From the NCBI GenBank assembly GCA_951799405.1, contig OX637334.1, forward strand, positions 7,688,001-7,752,000: DNA of 64,000 nucleotides, written 5' to 3'. Positions within the stretch are counted from its first letter, which is position 1, and each line of letters opens with the position of its first letter. Below the pieces are notes generated by a model that worked only from the letters and a program-made list of their open reading frames with translations, had not been told where the DNA came from and did no database searches. Shown piece after piece: positions 11,733 to 22,790 of this stretch. The position numbers and the translations under genes were made by a program. This stretch comes from Agapetus fuscipes (taxonomy: Eukaryota > Arthropoda > Insecta > Trichoptera > Glossosomatidae).

Positions 11733-11912
11733 ATAATCTAAAATGTAAGTTGCAAAGATCTATTGACATTTATCGCTCAAATTAATGTATGCCCACAATC
11801 AGGCACATTTAAGTTCGCGCTCACACATGCTGCGTGTGTATATACAAAATAAGCCAAACCTTACATTATACCTCATACGAACATACTCATACCACCCTTT
11901 TAGTCAAGAAAA
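11733..11912 (-). mobile_element. Rep-A copy
   Basis: ATGTAAGTTGCAAAGAT end, then GTATGCCCACAATCAGGC, TTCGCGCTCACACATGC and a degenerate GTCAAGAA end. Confidence 0.75.
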
Positions 11913-11924
11913 ATATTATAATAT

Positions 11925-12070
11925 TTCCGATCGATAACTCAGTAGTTAGAAACGTTGCTTTAAAAGTCAAAGGGCTAGGGTTCGATACCCACAAAGGATG
12001 TATGATATAATTTTCCACGTCGGTTTTTAATTTCGGACATAAAAATAATATTACCTGTGTTTGGAATTTT
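11925..12070 (+). mobile_element. SINE1 5' part
   Basis: GATCGATAACTCAGTAGTTAG head with AGGGTTCGATACCC B box, then the CGTCGGTTTTTAATTTCGGAC part of the body. The 3' part is missing. Confidence 0.65.
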
Positions 12071-12151
12071 ATGTATGAAAAATATAAGATTGATTCAAAC
12101 AGTCAGACAATTAATCTTCTTCTTCTTTATGGCGAATTCCCGCACACAGCA

Positions 12152-12627
12152 GAAGCGCCAGTGTTAAGTGATAGTCAGATAACTCAATAATAAAAATGGA
12201 TATCATGATAAGTTTATAAAATAGTAAGGAAATTTATATTAGATGAATTAAATATGTAATGATAGGCAATTTATTATGGTAGGTAAGTTGAATAATGTAT
12301 GTGGTGAGTTTAGTCAACATCAATTGTTTATGGTCTGACGTCCAGGTGTTTTATTGGCTGACGTTTGTGGTTGGTCAAGATGAACAGGGTGTTGTTGCAT
12401 TATTTAGTGAGGTCGGAATGGCATAATATAAAAGCCAGATCTCTCGTAATTTGTGTGTTCTTTTCTTCTCTTGCATTATATCCTGACTGTTTATAACAAA
12501 AGTTCTTCTCTCGCATCATATTCTGACTAAATAAAAGTCATCATTATTCTTGTAAACTCTGTAACAAAATCTACAATAAAATCGCACATTGTCAAGCAAG
12601 AAACAAGTTTTTTATACTTATTCTACA
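12152..12627 (+). mobile_element. Possible solo LTR
   Basis: Begins TGTTAAGTGATAG and ends TTATTCTACA (TG...CA). It contains a TATA box (ATAATATAAAAGCC, about 12423), duplicated TTCTTCTCT.GCAT.ATAT.CTGACT units, and AATAAA signals (12529, 12574). No matching target duplication, so the boundaries are tentative. Confidence 0.4.
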
Positions 12628-12774
12628 GTCCATAACCAGCGACCGAAAAATACCAACAACCTGCAAGGTTGAGAAATGAGAAATATTAAATAACACGTCT
12701 CATGATACAGGGAAGAATCCAGGTCGATGGATGAATTTTCGGTTGAAGAACCTGAGACACTGATTTGGTAAAAG

Positions 12775-12930
12775 CTACCCGTTTCGGTGTTTATATAAAA
12801 CCAGAATCACAGTACTGGTAAGGTATTTTGTCTTCTCCAAGGGTTCTTTGGTCTTCCAGCCTTTGCAAGAAATGAAAACCTGTAGGCTTTAAAAAAAAGA
12901 AACCCCCAGCGACCCATAAAAAGAAATATA
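12775..12930 (+). mobile_element. SINE1 body remnant
   Basis: CCCGTTTCGGTGTTTATATAA and CCTTTGCAAGAAATGAAAACC are recognisable. The head is absent or unrecognisable. Confidence 0.4.
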
Positions 12931-13734
12931 TTCTACAAGCAACATTTGACAGATTTTTTTTTGCAGACAACGGAATAAAAAGATGTATTAAATGTGCAGC
13001 TCAGTTGCTTCCTTGCTTGCTTGCTCAGTCCTTGAATCAGTAGGCATACCTATAACTATTACCGAAAGTAAAAAAATACAGTAAACTATAGGAGTTTTTT
13101 TAACTTTTATTTTATCCAACATCTTTTCGCACGTTTAATAATAAAGAGAAATAACTCGAAAATTGGGGAAATCGAGATTTTGTAATAAAACGCAAGAACA
13201 ATGCGAGAAGAATAGGTAGAATCCGACAGCCGTTCAATTTGAACGAATATGACCGAGATAAAACATCGGCCGCCTTTTTCATCCCATACAAGTTGTACTG
13301 GCTGTCTGAACTTCAAACGTGATTTCCCAACATTCATGTTTTTTGAGTTATTGCTCTTTATTATTAAACGTGCGTTTTGCTACTAGAAAAATAATTTCAA
13401 ATTCATCATGAAAGGTCAGTGGGTACAAATTATGCTCTGCTCATTTTAATTTTGAACAGGTTAAACATTTAACCCTCCAGGGTGCTATTACTGAACAAAT
13501 GAATTTAAAATATTTCTACGTTTAAAATTTTTATGTGTGCAGGTAAACAAAAATATCACTGAAGTTATATCATTTTTATTCAACAAAATTATATGATATT
13601 ATATACAAACTTATCCTCATATGATACTGATAAAAAACACAACTAAACTGCTCATGAAGTACAACATCTTTACGCAATGTGATGCTCACTCTGTTCTTTG
13701 CACAGCTCTGCAGGTTCTCATTTCTAATCTATGA

Positions 13735-14010
13735 TTGTTAATCTATAATCTAAGTTGCAAGGATATATTCATTTAAAGCTCTCAGATGTATGCCCACAAA
13801 CCAACACGTGTAGTTCGCGCTTACAAATGCTGAATGTGTACTTACAAATAAAATCCAAACCTCAAATGAACATAAGCCCCGCAACTTTTGCCGACCTTCT
13901 CTGACACAGGGGTGACATTGGCAAAGTGAACCATTTTTTACCGTATGGGTGGTCAGCCTCATATCAACCTATAAGTCAAGGAATACAAATAATAAATTAC
14001 ATTTAAATTC
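13735..14010 (-). mobile_element. Young Rep-A copy with extra 3' UTR
   Basis: Close to the 20950, 24488 and 61306 copies. It extends about 30 bp further into the retroelement UTR (ATTTAAATGTAATTTATT on the minus strand), so 5' truncation differs between copies, as expected for target-primed insertion. Confidence 0.85.
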
Positions 14011-14094
14011 TAATGTAAGGAGTAAATCTTCCCGGGACCATGATTTTGGTTTTATATAAACACCGGCTAAGGAATTCATTTATGAGAACTTTGG

Positions 14095-14225
14095 TGGGAA
14101 TCGAACCCTACCTTTCGAGTATGCTCAAACCCTCCTCGTACCCGTCCTGTATGTATGTGTCAGAAGGACCCACAGCACATAGACGCTCATGCAAAGCTAT
14201 ATATTTTCTCAAGTGGCGAAAGGCC
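14095..14225 (-). mobile_element. tRNA-like repeat, type 3
   Basis: The minus strand has GGTTCGATTCCCACC (B box). The block CGTCCTGTATGTATGTGTCAG to CAAGTGGCG is shared with 30340-30440. Two copies only, so the family is weakly defined. Confidence 0.5.
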
Positions 14226-14506
14226 TTCCCGTGACGTGAAAGCAACGGCACGACAAAACAAGAACCTCTAGGTCAGAGGCGTGCCCATGACTCTAAAAGT
14301 AAATGGTTCGATGTTACTGAAGCTAATAGCGTACCTCGGGTGGCACTCCTTGTGGGAAAGATTGTGAAGTAACACAGCCGGATGGCTAAGAAAACTGCAA
14401 GCATTTGTTTGTAGTTTATAGGCGTGTGACGCTTGCCCGCCGAGGAAAAATTCAAGATTAAAATTTTGTGCCGAGTCTATGTTCAGTTTTCTTAAAAAAA
14501 ACTACC

Positions 14507-14545
14507 TCGCAACGCAACGCAACTAAGCTACCCATGTATTTTCCT
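14507..14545 (-). mobile_element. SINE1 tail fragment
   Basis: AACGCAACTAAGCTACCCATG only. Confidence 0.5.
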
Positions 14546-14652
14546 CAAGTATTTAAAACTTTTTTATTACAGTAATGAAGTAATTTTGTGGTAAAAGTGT
14601 ATCACATTTAGAGGTACGCTTCACCGTTAATCTGTATGTGGCGTGCTGAATC

Positions 14653-14901
14653 TTTACTATAAGTGTAAAACGTTGCGTTAATTCCCTTCGATCGCGTAAA
14701 TGAAAAAAAAAGTATAAAAACTAAATCTCTCACTAGTGGTGCTGTTGTTTTCTTTATACATTTTATTTATTTAAAAAATATTCTTAAATCGAAAAATGTA
14801 TACAGACTTAATCACTTATTAGGAGTGCCATCGAATATTCTTTTACATTTTCGATTTACGCAATCGAGGTGAGATTTACGCAATGTTCTATACTCGCGGT
14901 A
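14653..14901. mobile_element. ACCCCGAGTAT-type MITE, long form
   Basis: AGTGTAAAACGTTGCGTTAA and GATCGCGTAAAT on the left; ATTTACGCAATCGAGGTGAG and TTCTATACTCGCGGT on the right. An inner pair (ACTAAATCTCTCAC / CGATTTACG) is less regular. Confidence 0.7.
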
Positions 14902-15214
14902 CAGGACTCTAAATCATCTCTCAAGTAACATTGTTTTTTTTTTGCTTTTACGCTCAAAGTGTAAATTTACGTAGTGGTCAATCACCTTGAATTTATGGTC
15001 AGAATGCGTAGTCTATGATTTTCTAACACCTTACATTAATTTGCGTGATACGTGGTCTATTTATAGACTGAAATTAATGTTTGTGATAGACCAACGGGGT
15101 TTTCCTTACAGCGGGCTATAAATTATAATTCTGAAAAAGACGGACTACATAAATATTGACCTTGTTTAGGTTACTATGGGGTTAATACTATAATCTAGAT
15201 TAAAGTAATAATGT

Positions 15215-15512
15215 CTGGTCGATAGCTCATTTGGTAGAGTTCTTGCATTCCATACTGGAAGCTAGGGTTCTAATCCCACCAGGGCGAGGGTGTCAAAAAT
15301 TATTTTTCGTTTTGTTGTTTATTTCATGCCCAAGATAAAAGAAATGAGTACCACTTTTCTTGGGAGCTGTGAAACCTTCACTTCAACTGAGGGTTTGGCG
15401 TAAGGACGGCCCCCTAACCAGTTAAAATAAATATGATCCAAACGCAACATGCGCCCCTTCGGGGAGAACACGAAACGATGTTACACCATATGCGTAGCTT
15501 AGTTGCGTTTAT
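15215..15512 (+). mobile_element. SINE1 full copy
   Basis: GGTCGATAGCTCATTTGGTAG to CGTAGCTTAGTTGCGTT. The B box is altered to GGTTCTAATCC. Confidence 0.85.
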
Positions 15513-15761
15513 TCACAACCCTAAAAGATAACAATTCGCAGGCAAGCCCCTTAGGGTTAATAAATATTAGGATGATTTATTTCATGAGCGCTTTTTTTGT
15601 GAAATGCACCTCAAGAGCCCTCCGCTAGTCAACGCCAAATTTTCAATCAAGACAAAACTTTAAAAATGGATGAAACTTTGTGACTGAAGAGCACATACAA
15701 TAAGTAAGTGATATTTTTGTTGCTCCGCTAAAAATCGAACTCACGAATTTCTGTTTACGCT

Positions 15762-16015
15762 TCTTGACTGATAGCTTGGTATGGGGCTAACCATCCGTGT
15801 TGTAAAAATCGATTAACTTTTGTTAATTCCACCCCGGTTCAGGGAACGGCGGCAGGAGTTGCAAGGTTTATGTTCATGTGAGGATTTGTTTATTTGTATG
15901 CACACATGCAGAATGTGTAGGCGTGAACCTACATGTGCCTGTCTGTGGGCATGCATTTAAAATGAGCCTTAAATGTTAACATATCTTTGCCGCTTAGATT
16001 ATAGATTATAGTCTG
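15762..16015 (+). mobile_element. Rep-A copy
   Basis: CTTGACTGATAGCTTGGTAT start, GTTCAGGGAACGGCGGCAGG centre and CGCTTAGATTATAGATTATAG end. Full length but diverged. Confidence 0.8.
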
Positions 16016-16383
16016 TAACCTATAATGCAAGTAAACATTTATCCTACAATAGCTTTCTACCATCAATGAATATTGATAGCTCTGGTTCACCCTTCACTTA
16101 ATAGCAATGAAGTTATTTGCAAGGCCTGACAGAGAAATTGGCAGAACTTCTCAACTTAAATGACTTGAAGATGTCTTATTCTAAACCTGAAACCACTTAA
16201 ACTTTAGGATCCAGAGTATAAAACTTAACAGTCAGACTAGCTCATTGCGTTAAACAAAACTTGCATGGAAACTACAAACGTTCACTAGAGTTGCAGTCTA
16301 AGTATCCATATTTTTAAAAGTAAACTTTCTTCTAACGAAACTATTGATCAGACCAATAGACTCGCATCGATCTTTAATCTATT

Positions 16384-16639
16384 AACTTACATTGCTATTC
16401 TTAGACATTTTAGTCGTCCGTTGAGCCCACGCTTTTACTAATAAATGATGCCTAGGCTGGAAGTCTCATCACCACGGTCATTCTTACCTACCGAATTTTG
16501 GTAATATTTGTATGAAGACAAATCAGATGTTCACTTGCGGCCATCTTGGATTGACAAGTCTTCATACAAATTCATTATTAGTTTGTCAAAGCGTGGGCTC
16601 AACGGACGACTAAAATGTTTAAGAATAGCACGGTAAGTT
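16384..16639. mobile_element. MITE with ~50-bp inverted ends and inner hairpin
   Basis: Left AACTTAC.TTGCTATTCTTA and GTCGTCCGTTGAGCCCACGC are mirrored at 16591-16639 with few changes. A second inverted pair, ATTTGTATGAAGAC (about 16507) and GTCTTCATACAAAT (about 16557), lies inside. About 256 bp, no coding capacity. Confidence 0.85.
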
Positions 16640-16644
16640 TCAAA

Positions 16645-16870
16645 GATATCAATTGTACATGTGCCTAAAGCTCATATTTTATGCATACCCACAAGATAAA
16701 ACAACGACTTCTCTCAGGGTCGTACCTACAGAATAAACCAAAACTCACATGAACATAAACTATGCCAAAACCTGCCGCCTTTCCCTAAAACCGCGGTGGC
16801 ATAGACAAAAGGAACAAAGTTGTTACAACATTAATTAGGATCAGCCTAATGCCAACCTATCAGTCAAATC
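16645..16870 (-). mobile_element. Rep-A copy next to a MITE
   Basis: Begins in TTTCAAAGATATC at the right edge of the 16384-16639 MITE and runs to CAACCTATCAGTCAA at 16867, so the MITE appears to have inserted at its 3' end. Confidence 0.75.
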
Positions 16871-16931
16871 ATTATCCGAAAAGCTTAATTATATACCTAA
16901 CAGTGAAGTTCATTATAATTTGTAAATATGT

Positions 16932-17325
16932 TGTCCAGTCTAAAACTCATTTGGTTGAGTGCTGGCATTCCATACCGAGAGCTAGGGATTCAATCTCAGG
17001 GTGTCAGAAATGATTTTCCGTTTCGGTGTGCATTTCAAACCCCAAATAAAATTCCGACAAGGCTCACTCAGCCTTCAAAAGAACTAAGTACCAGCAGGGA
17101 AACCCCTACTTCCACTGAAGGGGTTGGCGTAAGGTTAATACCGGGAAATGCTTACTCAGCCTTAACAAGAAATGAGTATCAAAGATGTTCGATAGCTGGG
17201 ACATCCAACTTGCAACTGAAGTGGTTGGCATAAGGCCAGCCCCCTTACCTGTAAAAAAAAATTACACTACTATCCACATACGACTCCTTCGCGGAAAACG
17301 CGGCAAGAAGTTACACTTTATAAAT
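16932..17325 (+). mobile_element. SINE1 variant with internal ~88-bp duplication
   Basis: The segment starting CTCACTCAGCC at 17063 is repeated at 17151 after GCGTAAGGTTAATACCGG. The same junction is present at 19490-19840, defining a subfamily. The copy lacks the final tail. Confidence 0.8.
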
Positions 17326-17557
17326 ACATATTTTAAATGAACAATCAATATACTGAACTTAATTATACTGAACTTAATTTTTGCGCTAAAGATTTCCTCA
17401 GTAACTAATGTCCTAAAATATCTGTTACAGCTTCCCTTTTTGTGGGATATTCTTAGGTTACTAGTTCTACCCAGTCACCTGCTTTTTGTTTGACCCATTT
17501 TCCGTCTCCTATACATTATCTAGGGAGAGGAATTGGCGAACAAGGGTAAACCCACTT

Positions 17558-17720
17558 CCAGAACTCCAAGCATAAAACATTACGATTTAACTCAATCAAA
17601 AAGTTATGCGGGAACTACAGGAGCACGCTCAGTGAGTGTTTTGGTTTCCGTATATTTTTGGATAACGCTGTGGCTGAGTTTAGACGTAGAGGGTAGGTAA
17701 GCGTAATGTGTAACGCCCCC
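17558..17720. mobile_element. ACCCCGAGTAT-type MITE, remnant
   Basis: CCAAGCATAAAACATTACG left; TTTCCGTATATTTTTGG and GAGTTTAGACGTAGAGGG right, as at 2684-2834. Confidence 0.55.
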
Positions 17721-18000
17721 TATTGTATGAGTTACGATTATTGCCTCAATATTACGATGTTAATTTGGAATTGGGGCCATTAGCTAATTAGTTACAAATG
17801 AAAATTATGTTTTTCAACAAATTATTGTGTTGAATAATTCAAAATATGAAAACAATCACTGTTTCATTCAACTGAAAAAAATACCATAAAACAGGAATTT
17901 TTTGGAGTTCTACATAGTTTCCGCTGAAACATTTCATAAACTAAAAAAATATAAATATAATAATTATTATTGTGTTCATATGGGAAAAAATCTAAAACCA

Positions 18001-18294
18001 ACGCAACTAAGCTACACATGTAGTGTAATTTATTGCATGCGTTATCCCCGAAAACTCGCATGAGACGATTCAGGATCTATTAATATTTACGGGTAAGGGG
18101 GCCAGCCTCACACCGACCACTTCAGTTGAAGTACGGGTTTCTCAGCTCCCGAGGGGCTGGTTCTCATTTCTTGTGACGGCTGAGTAAGGTTGTCGGTATT
18201 TATTTTGGGTTTGAAATAAACAGCGAAACAGGAAATCATTTCTGACACCCTCGGTGGAGATCGATCCCGTCCACCAACTGAGCTATCGACCGGA
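18001..18294 (-). mobile_element. SINE1 full copy
   Basis: From ACGCAACTAAGCTACACATG to GAGCTATCGACCGG. The B-box region is partly deleted. Confidence 0.82.
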
Positions 18295-18324
18295 CTTTTA
18301 ATGAGCTTAGTCGTCGCTAAAAAG

Positions 18325-18530
18325 CGCAATTCTTCAGCAAGAACCAGTTGCTGTAAGGCTGGATGAACTTCTGGTGACCGGTCTTTGGTACAAGTATATT
18401 AATTTTTCAACCCAGTGAAGAGCATATCTAAAAATTTGAATGATGTATTTTTGTACTCCGCCAGGATTCAAGCCCACGACCTTCCATTTGTGAGTCTGAA
18501 GCGTTACCACTAGACTACGAACCAGCCTTC
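18325..18530 (-). mobile_element. SINE2 copy
   Basis: Minus strand: GTAGTCTAGTGGTAACGCTTC A box, GGATTCAAG B-box region, and a body with CAACCCAGTGAAGAGC and TTACAGCAACTGG. It lies between two minus-strand SINE1 copies. Confidence 0.78.
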
Positions 18531-18611
18531 ATGATTCTGAATGAAATCAAATAAAGAAGCAAATAAAAAGTATGGGTTGATCAAATTGATTTACAGATTT
18601 ACATAAAAAGG

Positions 18612-18874
18612 GAGATGGGGTCGCATGTGGCGAGTTGTACGGGTAAGGGGGCCGGCCTTAGTTCAGACCAGTTCAGTTGAAGTGGGGGCTTCCCAGCTCC
18701 CGAGAGAGCTGGTACTCATTTCTTGTGAAGGCTGAGTAAACCTTGCCGGTATTTTATTTTGGGGTATGAAATAAACACCGAAACGGGAAATCATTTCTGA
18801 CACCCCCGGTGGGATTCGAACCCGAGCTCACGACATGGAATACAAGCGCTCTACCAACTGAGCTATCAACCGGA
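18612..18874 (-). mobile_element. SINE1, head intact
   Basis: B box GGGTTCGAATCCC and A box TAGCTCAGTTGG are both perfect on the minus strand. The last ~40 bp of the tail are missing. Confidence 0.82.
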
Positions 18875-18885
18875 TAGTGTATGAG

Positions 18886-18985
18886 AAATGGAGAAATGTA
18901 TGAAAAAGGTGTGGGATATGAATGAATTGGAAAAGTTATGCGAGGATAGAAAAAAATGACGGTTGATCAGCAATGTTACTAAAGC
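18886..18985 (+). pseudogene. RTE-like reverse transcriptase tail fragment
   Basis: The + strand reads CMKKVWDMNELEKLCEDRKK then a stop, matching the last third of the tail at 20638 and 24864 but diverged. It starts just after the minus-strand SINE1 ending at 18874 and has no Rep-A directly attached. A short relic. Confidence 0.6.
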
Positions 18986-19094
18986 TAAATCGAAGATGTT
19001 CAGTTTTATAGTTACCTTTATTATTTTATGCTATTACAATAATTTTTAGTTTTTTTATAATTCATTCTATGTTATTATTTTTGTTCCTTTTACT

Positions 19095-19345
19095 TATAGG
19101 TTGGCCACAAATACCGTGAAAATTTGTTCACTTTGCCAATGTCACTCCAGTTTCAGGAAAGGGCGGCAAGGGTTGCAGAGCCTATGATCATTTGAAATTT
19201 GATTCTTAATTTGTTATTCCACATGCGGCTTACGTAAGTGCGGGCCTACACGTGCCTGCTTGTGGGCAACATTAAATTTAAATCTTTAATGCTAGATAAT
19301 GGTAGCAACTAAGATTAGATATAAATATTTATTTAGTTACTGAGA
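19095..19345 (+). mobile_element. Rep-A copy
   Basis: ACTTATAGGTTGG start with a small deletion of GTATGAGGCT, then CCAATGTCACTCCAGTTTCAGG and a GCAACTAAGATTAGAT end. Confidence 0.75.
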
Positions 19346-19489
19346 TTCGTATAATGAATTAAGATCTGGTCCTATAGAATACAAAGAAAAAATCCTATAG
19401 TTGCCTATCCATGCATGAAATGCTGTGCACACCCCTGCATTTACATACATTATGTATGTTGCAAATTACATATTAAAATTGACCAATCG

Positions 19490-19840
19490 ATAGTTCATGT
19501 GGTAGAATGCTTGCGTTCCATGCCTGAGGGATACGGTTCAATCTCCACCAAGGGTGTCCGAAATGATTATCCGTTTCAGTATACATTTCAAACCCAAAAT
19601 CAAAATACCAGCAAGGTTTACTCAGCTTTCAAAAGAACCAAGTACCAGCAGGGAAGCCCCTTCTTCCACTGAAGTAGTATGCGTAAGGTGAATACCAGAT
19701 ATGTTTACTCAGCCTTCATTAGAAATGAGAATCATCCTCCTCGAGAGTTGAGAAACCCGTAAATTCAAATAAGTTGTGGGCGCAAAGCCGCCCCCTTACC
19801 TGTCAAAATAAAAAGGTTCGATGCCTTCGAAGTCAACGCT
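19490..19840 (+). mobile_element. SINE1 variant with internal ~87-bp duplication
   Basis: TTTACTCAG at 19617 and 19704 bracket the duplicated unit, with the junction GCGTAAGGTGAATACCAG as in 16932-17325. The tail is replaced. Confidence 0.8.
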
Positions 19841-20340
19841 TAAAAAGTTGCAATAAATGTGCAGATTTATTGTGTTACGAAATTGCTTTCTTACTTATTA
19901 TTATCTATTTATATTCGAGACTTGAACGCATGGTAAAAAAAATATCAAATTAAATAAGAGATTTCATTTTTTTTAAATATAATTGTAAATTAAACGACTT
20001 TAAACAAATAAGAAAATGAAATCTTTTATGTGAATATTGTGTAATATTTTTCATTATATAATAGCCAAATTCTGGTGAAAGAAAATCTGAAGCGTTTGTT
20101 TCACAAATATGTTTCGACGCTTGCGACACAGATGCCAGTGCTGTATTTTTCACATTGGTTTGCGTCTCAGCTTATTTTCTCGTTCAACTTAGTGGATGTC
20201 CAAACCATTTTCCAGCTACAGGAAAACTCAGTTGTATCTTTTGGTAGTGCGGATTTCAAAATTAGATAAATAATGCCATCTTTTGACAATTTATAATTTA
20301 AATACAAGTTTTATTTCTTCAGACTACTTTCTACTTTTCC

Positions 20341-20371
20341 TAGACAGTACTTTTTACGAGAGTACTGTCTA
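20341..20371. repeat. Perfect 11-bp hairpin
   Basis: TAGACAGTACT, loop TTTTACGAG, AGTACTGTCTA, just beyond the 3' end of a minus-strand Rep-A. Confidence 0.8.
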
Positions 20372-20374
20372 ATC

Positions 20375-20635
20375 TATCTGCAATCAAAGTAGCAAGCAAA
20401 TACATTCATATTTTATGTACGCTCACAAATAGACACGTGTAGGTTCTCGCTTACAAATGACGCATGTAATCGTATAATTACAATAAGAAACAAATCTCAA
20501 ATGAACATACACCCTGTTACTGTTCTCACCCTTCGCTGTAACAGGGGAGAAATTGGAAAAGTTAACCATTTTTTACGGAATAGATAGTCTCATATTAACG
20601 AATAGCTCAAGGAACAAATAAATAATGATAATGTA
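20375..20635 (-). mobile_element. Rep-A copy, diverged
   Basis: Starts beside the 20341-20371 hairpin and ends against the + strand retroelement at 20638, so two opposite insertions abut. Confidence 0.7.
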
Positions 20636-20637
20636 AT

Positions 20638-20840
20638 GTTGCTAAAATAGATGGATGTCGTGGTAGAGGAAGACCGAGAAAAGTATGGATGGATCAAATT
20701 TCTGAAATAGCGAATGAATGGGATATCCAGAGTCATAATAAAAGGAGGACTTGCATGAAAAAGGTTATGACTCTGGATGAAATGAAAGAAGTGTGCAAGG
20801 ACAGGAAGAAGTGGCGGCTAATCTGCAATGCTGATTTGTA
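20638..20840 (+). pseudogene. RTE-like reverse transcriptase tail, 5'-truncated copy
   Basis: Codons read IDGCRGRGRPRKVWMDQI followed by a CMKKVMTLDEMKEVC block and a CKDRKKWRLIC-type end, then a stop at 20839-20841. The protein differs from the 24864-25245 copy at only a few positions. The 3' UTR runs straight into Rep-A at 20965-21205. It starts abruptly at 20638 beside an opposite-strand Rep-A copy. Too short to be functional; it is a 5'-truncated insertion. Confidence 0.8.
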
Positions 20841-20949
20841 ATGTTGGTTTATTAGTTTGCTACATTTTTTGCATAGGAAATTTCTGACTTTTTTGTATAG
20901 ATTTCTTTGTAAGGTTTTGTTCTTTTATATATTTAAATGTAATTTTTTA

Positions 20950-21215
20950 TTCATATTCCTTGACTTATAGGTTGGTATGAGGCTGACCACCCATACTGTA
21001 AAAAATGGTTCACTTTGCCAATGTTACCCCTGTTTCAGGGAAGGTCGGCAAAAGTTGTGGGGCTTATGTTCATTTGAGGTTTGGATTTTATTTGTAAGTA
21101 CACATTCAGCATTTGTAAGCGCGAACTACACTTGTTGGTTTGTGGGCTTACATCTGAGAGCTTTAAATGAATATATCCTTGCAACTTAGATTATAGATTA
21201 TATAGATACTTTTCT
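20950..21215 (+). mobile_element. Rep-A copy, 3' UTR of the 20638 retroelement
   Basis: Full copy from CTTGACTTATAGGTTGG to GCAACTTAGATTATAG, ending in a short TTATAGA-type repeat. It is nearly identical to 61306-61548, including an open 70-codon frame that also persists at 13750-13962 and 24504-24716. That frame reflects recent amplification, not selection for a protein. Confidence 0.85.
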
Positions 21216-21807
21216 CGGTATTCCTCGACATTTTTCTATTCTTGCACATTCATATATTTATCCACTGAATTATAGATTGTAGAATATCTACTCGGGATAG
21301 AACCAGGCACTTTCGTGGCTTGACAACGGCTTTGAATAACTAATCGATTATTCAGATATGTGAAGACGTAAGATTGAGAAACGATACGGTGTTATTCATA
21401 CACAGAAAACCCAAGGATCATCCCCCGTCTAAAAGGAATTCCGCATTAAAAACATCAAATAAGCAATGGATAACCAATGGATCAAATGTTGAATGAATGA
21501 AACTGTGAGAGTAGAAAATCGTGTTCTATGTAATACGTGGGTTTATAAATTTAATTAATCCTCACTGAAAAGAGCACTAAATAATTCAGGAGCATGATTA
21601 TACATTATTCTTCGTCTTCTTGTGCCTCTTCAGTGAAGATCTGCTGCGCAAAAGCTAGATCTTTTGCTTTTGCTCTACCATTGTCCCAGAAATTTCAACC
21701 ACTTGGTGTTCGTCTTCCACCTGGAGCTCATCGTCCGTCAATTTTGTTCTTTATGATGAGATTCACAAGCAAATGTTTATTATGCTGATATGATAAGTTC
21801 TGATGAT

Positions 21808-22040
21808 GATAGGTTGGTATGAGACTGACCACCCTCACTGTAAAAATATGGTTCACTTTGCCAATGTCACCCCTATTTCAGGGAAGGTCGGCAAGAGTTG
21901 TAGGGCTTATGTTCATTTGAGATGGGTTTTTATATTGTAGGTCCACATGCGGTACGTGTTAGCGCGAACTTATGGGTTTGCATTTAATCTGAATCTTAAA
22001 TGATATATATCTTTGCAACTTAGATTTAGATTTAGATACA
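21808..22040 (+). mobile_element. Rep-A copy
   Basis: GGTTGGTATGAGACTGACC to TTTGCAACTTAGATTTAGAT. A short deletion follows GCGCGAACTTA. Confidence 0.8.
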
Positions 22041-22103
22041 GACAAAATTAAAAAAAAAATGATTGCTTCTTTGTGCGTATCAGAAGTTTGGCTCTAGCAT
22101 TCT

Positions 22104-22275
22104 GAAGCGCTATTCTGCTAAATTCCTTACGACCTTAACGCGACGAGATAGCGATTTGTGTCCAAAAATAAGGTGTACTGTGATTTTTTATCGATGGGGT
22201 TCTTTCGCAAGCGCAAGCAAGCTTCGACTTGGATTGATTTCCAATAGTGGAAGAAATTTAGCAGAATAGCGCTTC
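22104..22275. mobile_element. MITE with perfect 21-bp terminal inverted repeats
   Basis: 22104-22124 (GAAGCGCTATTCTG then CTAAATT) is exactly reversed at 22255-22275. 172 bp. No clear target duplication. Confidence 0.85.
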
Positions 22276-22289
22276 TGGTTTTACATCAT

Positions 22290-22500
22290 AGATCTTTCGA
22301 CCTAAAATTACAGATATAGAGATATACGAAATGGGTACCTACACCAAAAATTACGCCCAAGGACGACAGCGCCGAGACATGTTGGAAGATATGTATTATT
22401 CGCTCTACAAGGATCTCAAAATGATTGCCATAGATAGGGAGGAATAGCGAAAAGATTGATGAACATTGCTGAAAGACTAACACAAACAAGAAGAAACGTA
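22290..22500 (+). mobile_element. Non-LTR tail fragment (GATAGGGAGGAATGG type)
   Basis: Contains ATAGATAGGGAGGAATAGCG and GATTGATGAACATTGCTGAA, matching 420-485 and the minus strand at 50875-50925. It directly follows the palindromic MITE ending at 22275. Confidence 0.4.
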
Positions 22501-22744
22501 AAGGCTGCAGAGCTCTTGATGTGTAAACAGCGTTTACTAAATAAATAAGCCATTTTGTTTTTAGTTATAAGGTATGCTTTAAATTATTTAAGGAAAATAA
22601 ACCTCGGGCTAAAAAAATGATGTCAGATACCCTTAAAAAAGTTCTTTATCATTTTGTTTGGTATCAGGGGAGCATAAAAAGCAGACAGATTATGTACAAG
22701 ATAGGGATCACTTAGCACTGACATACCATAGGTATTCTCGATGC

Positions 22745-22790
22745 CAGTGGCCCCTAACCTTTTGTTGATCAAGAACCGCTTTCATTGATA
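22745..22790 (+). mobile_element. Possible hAT left end
   Basis: CAGTGGCCCCTAACCTTTTG resembles a hAT terminus. No matching right end was found. Confidence 0.3.

Noticed and set aside
13750..13962. A 70-codon frame repeated at 20977-21189, 24504-24716 and 61317-61529
   Set aside because: It is the same stretch of the Rep-A 3' UTR in four young copies. It lies after the retroelement stop codon and is broken in all older copies.
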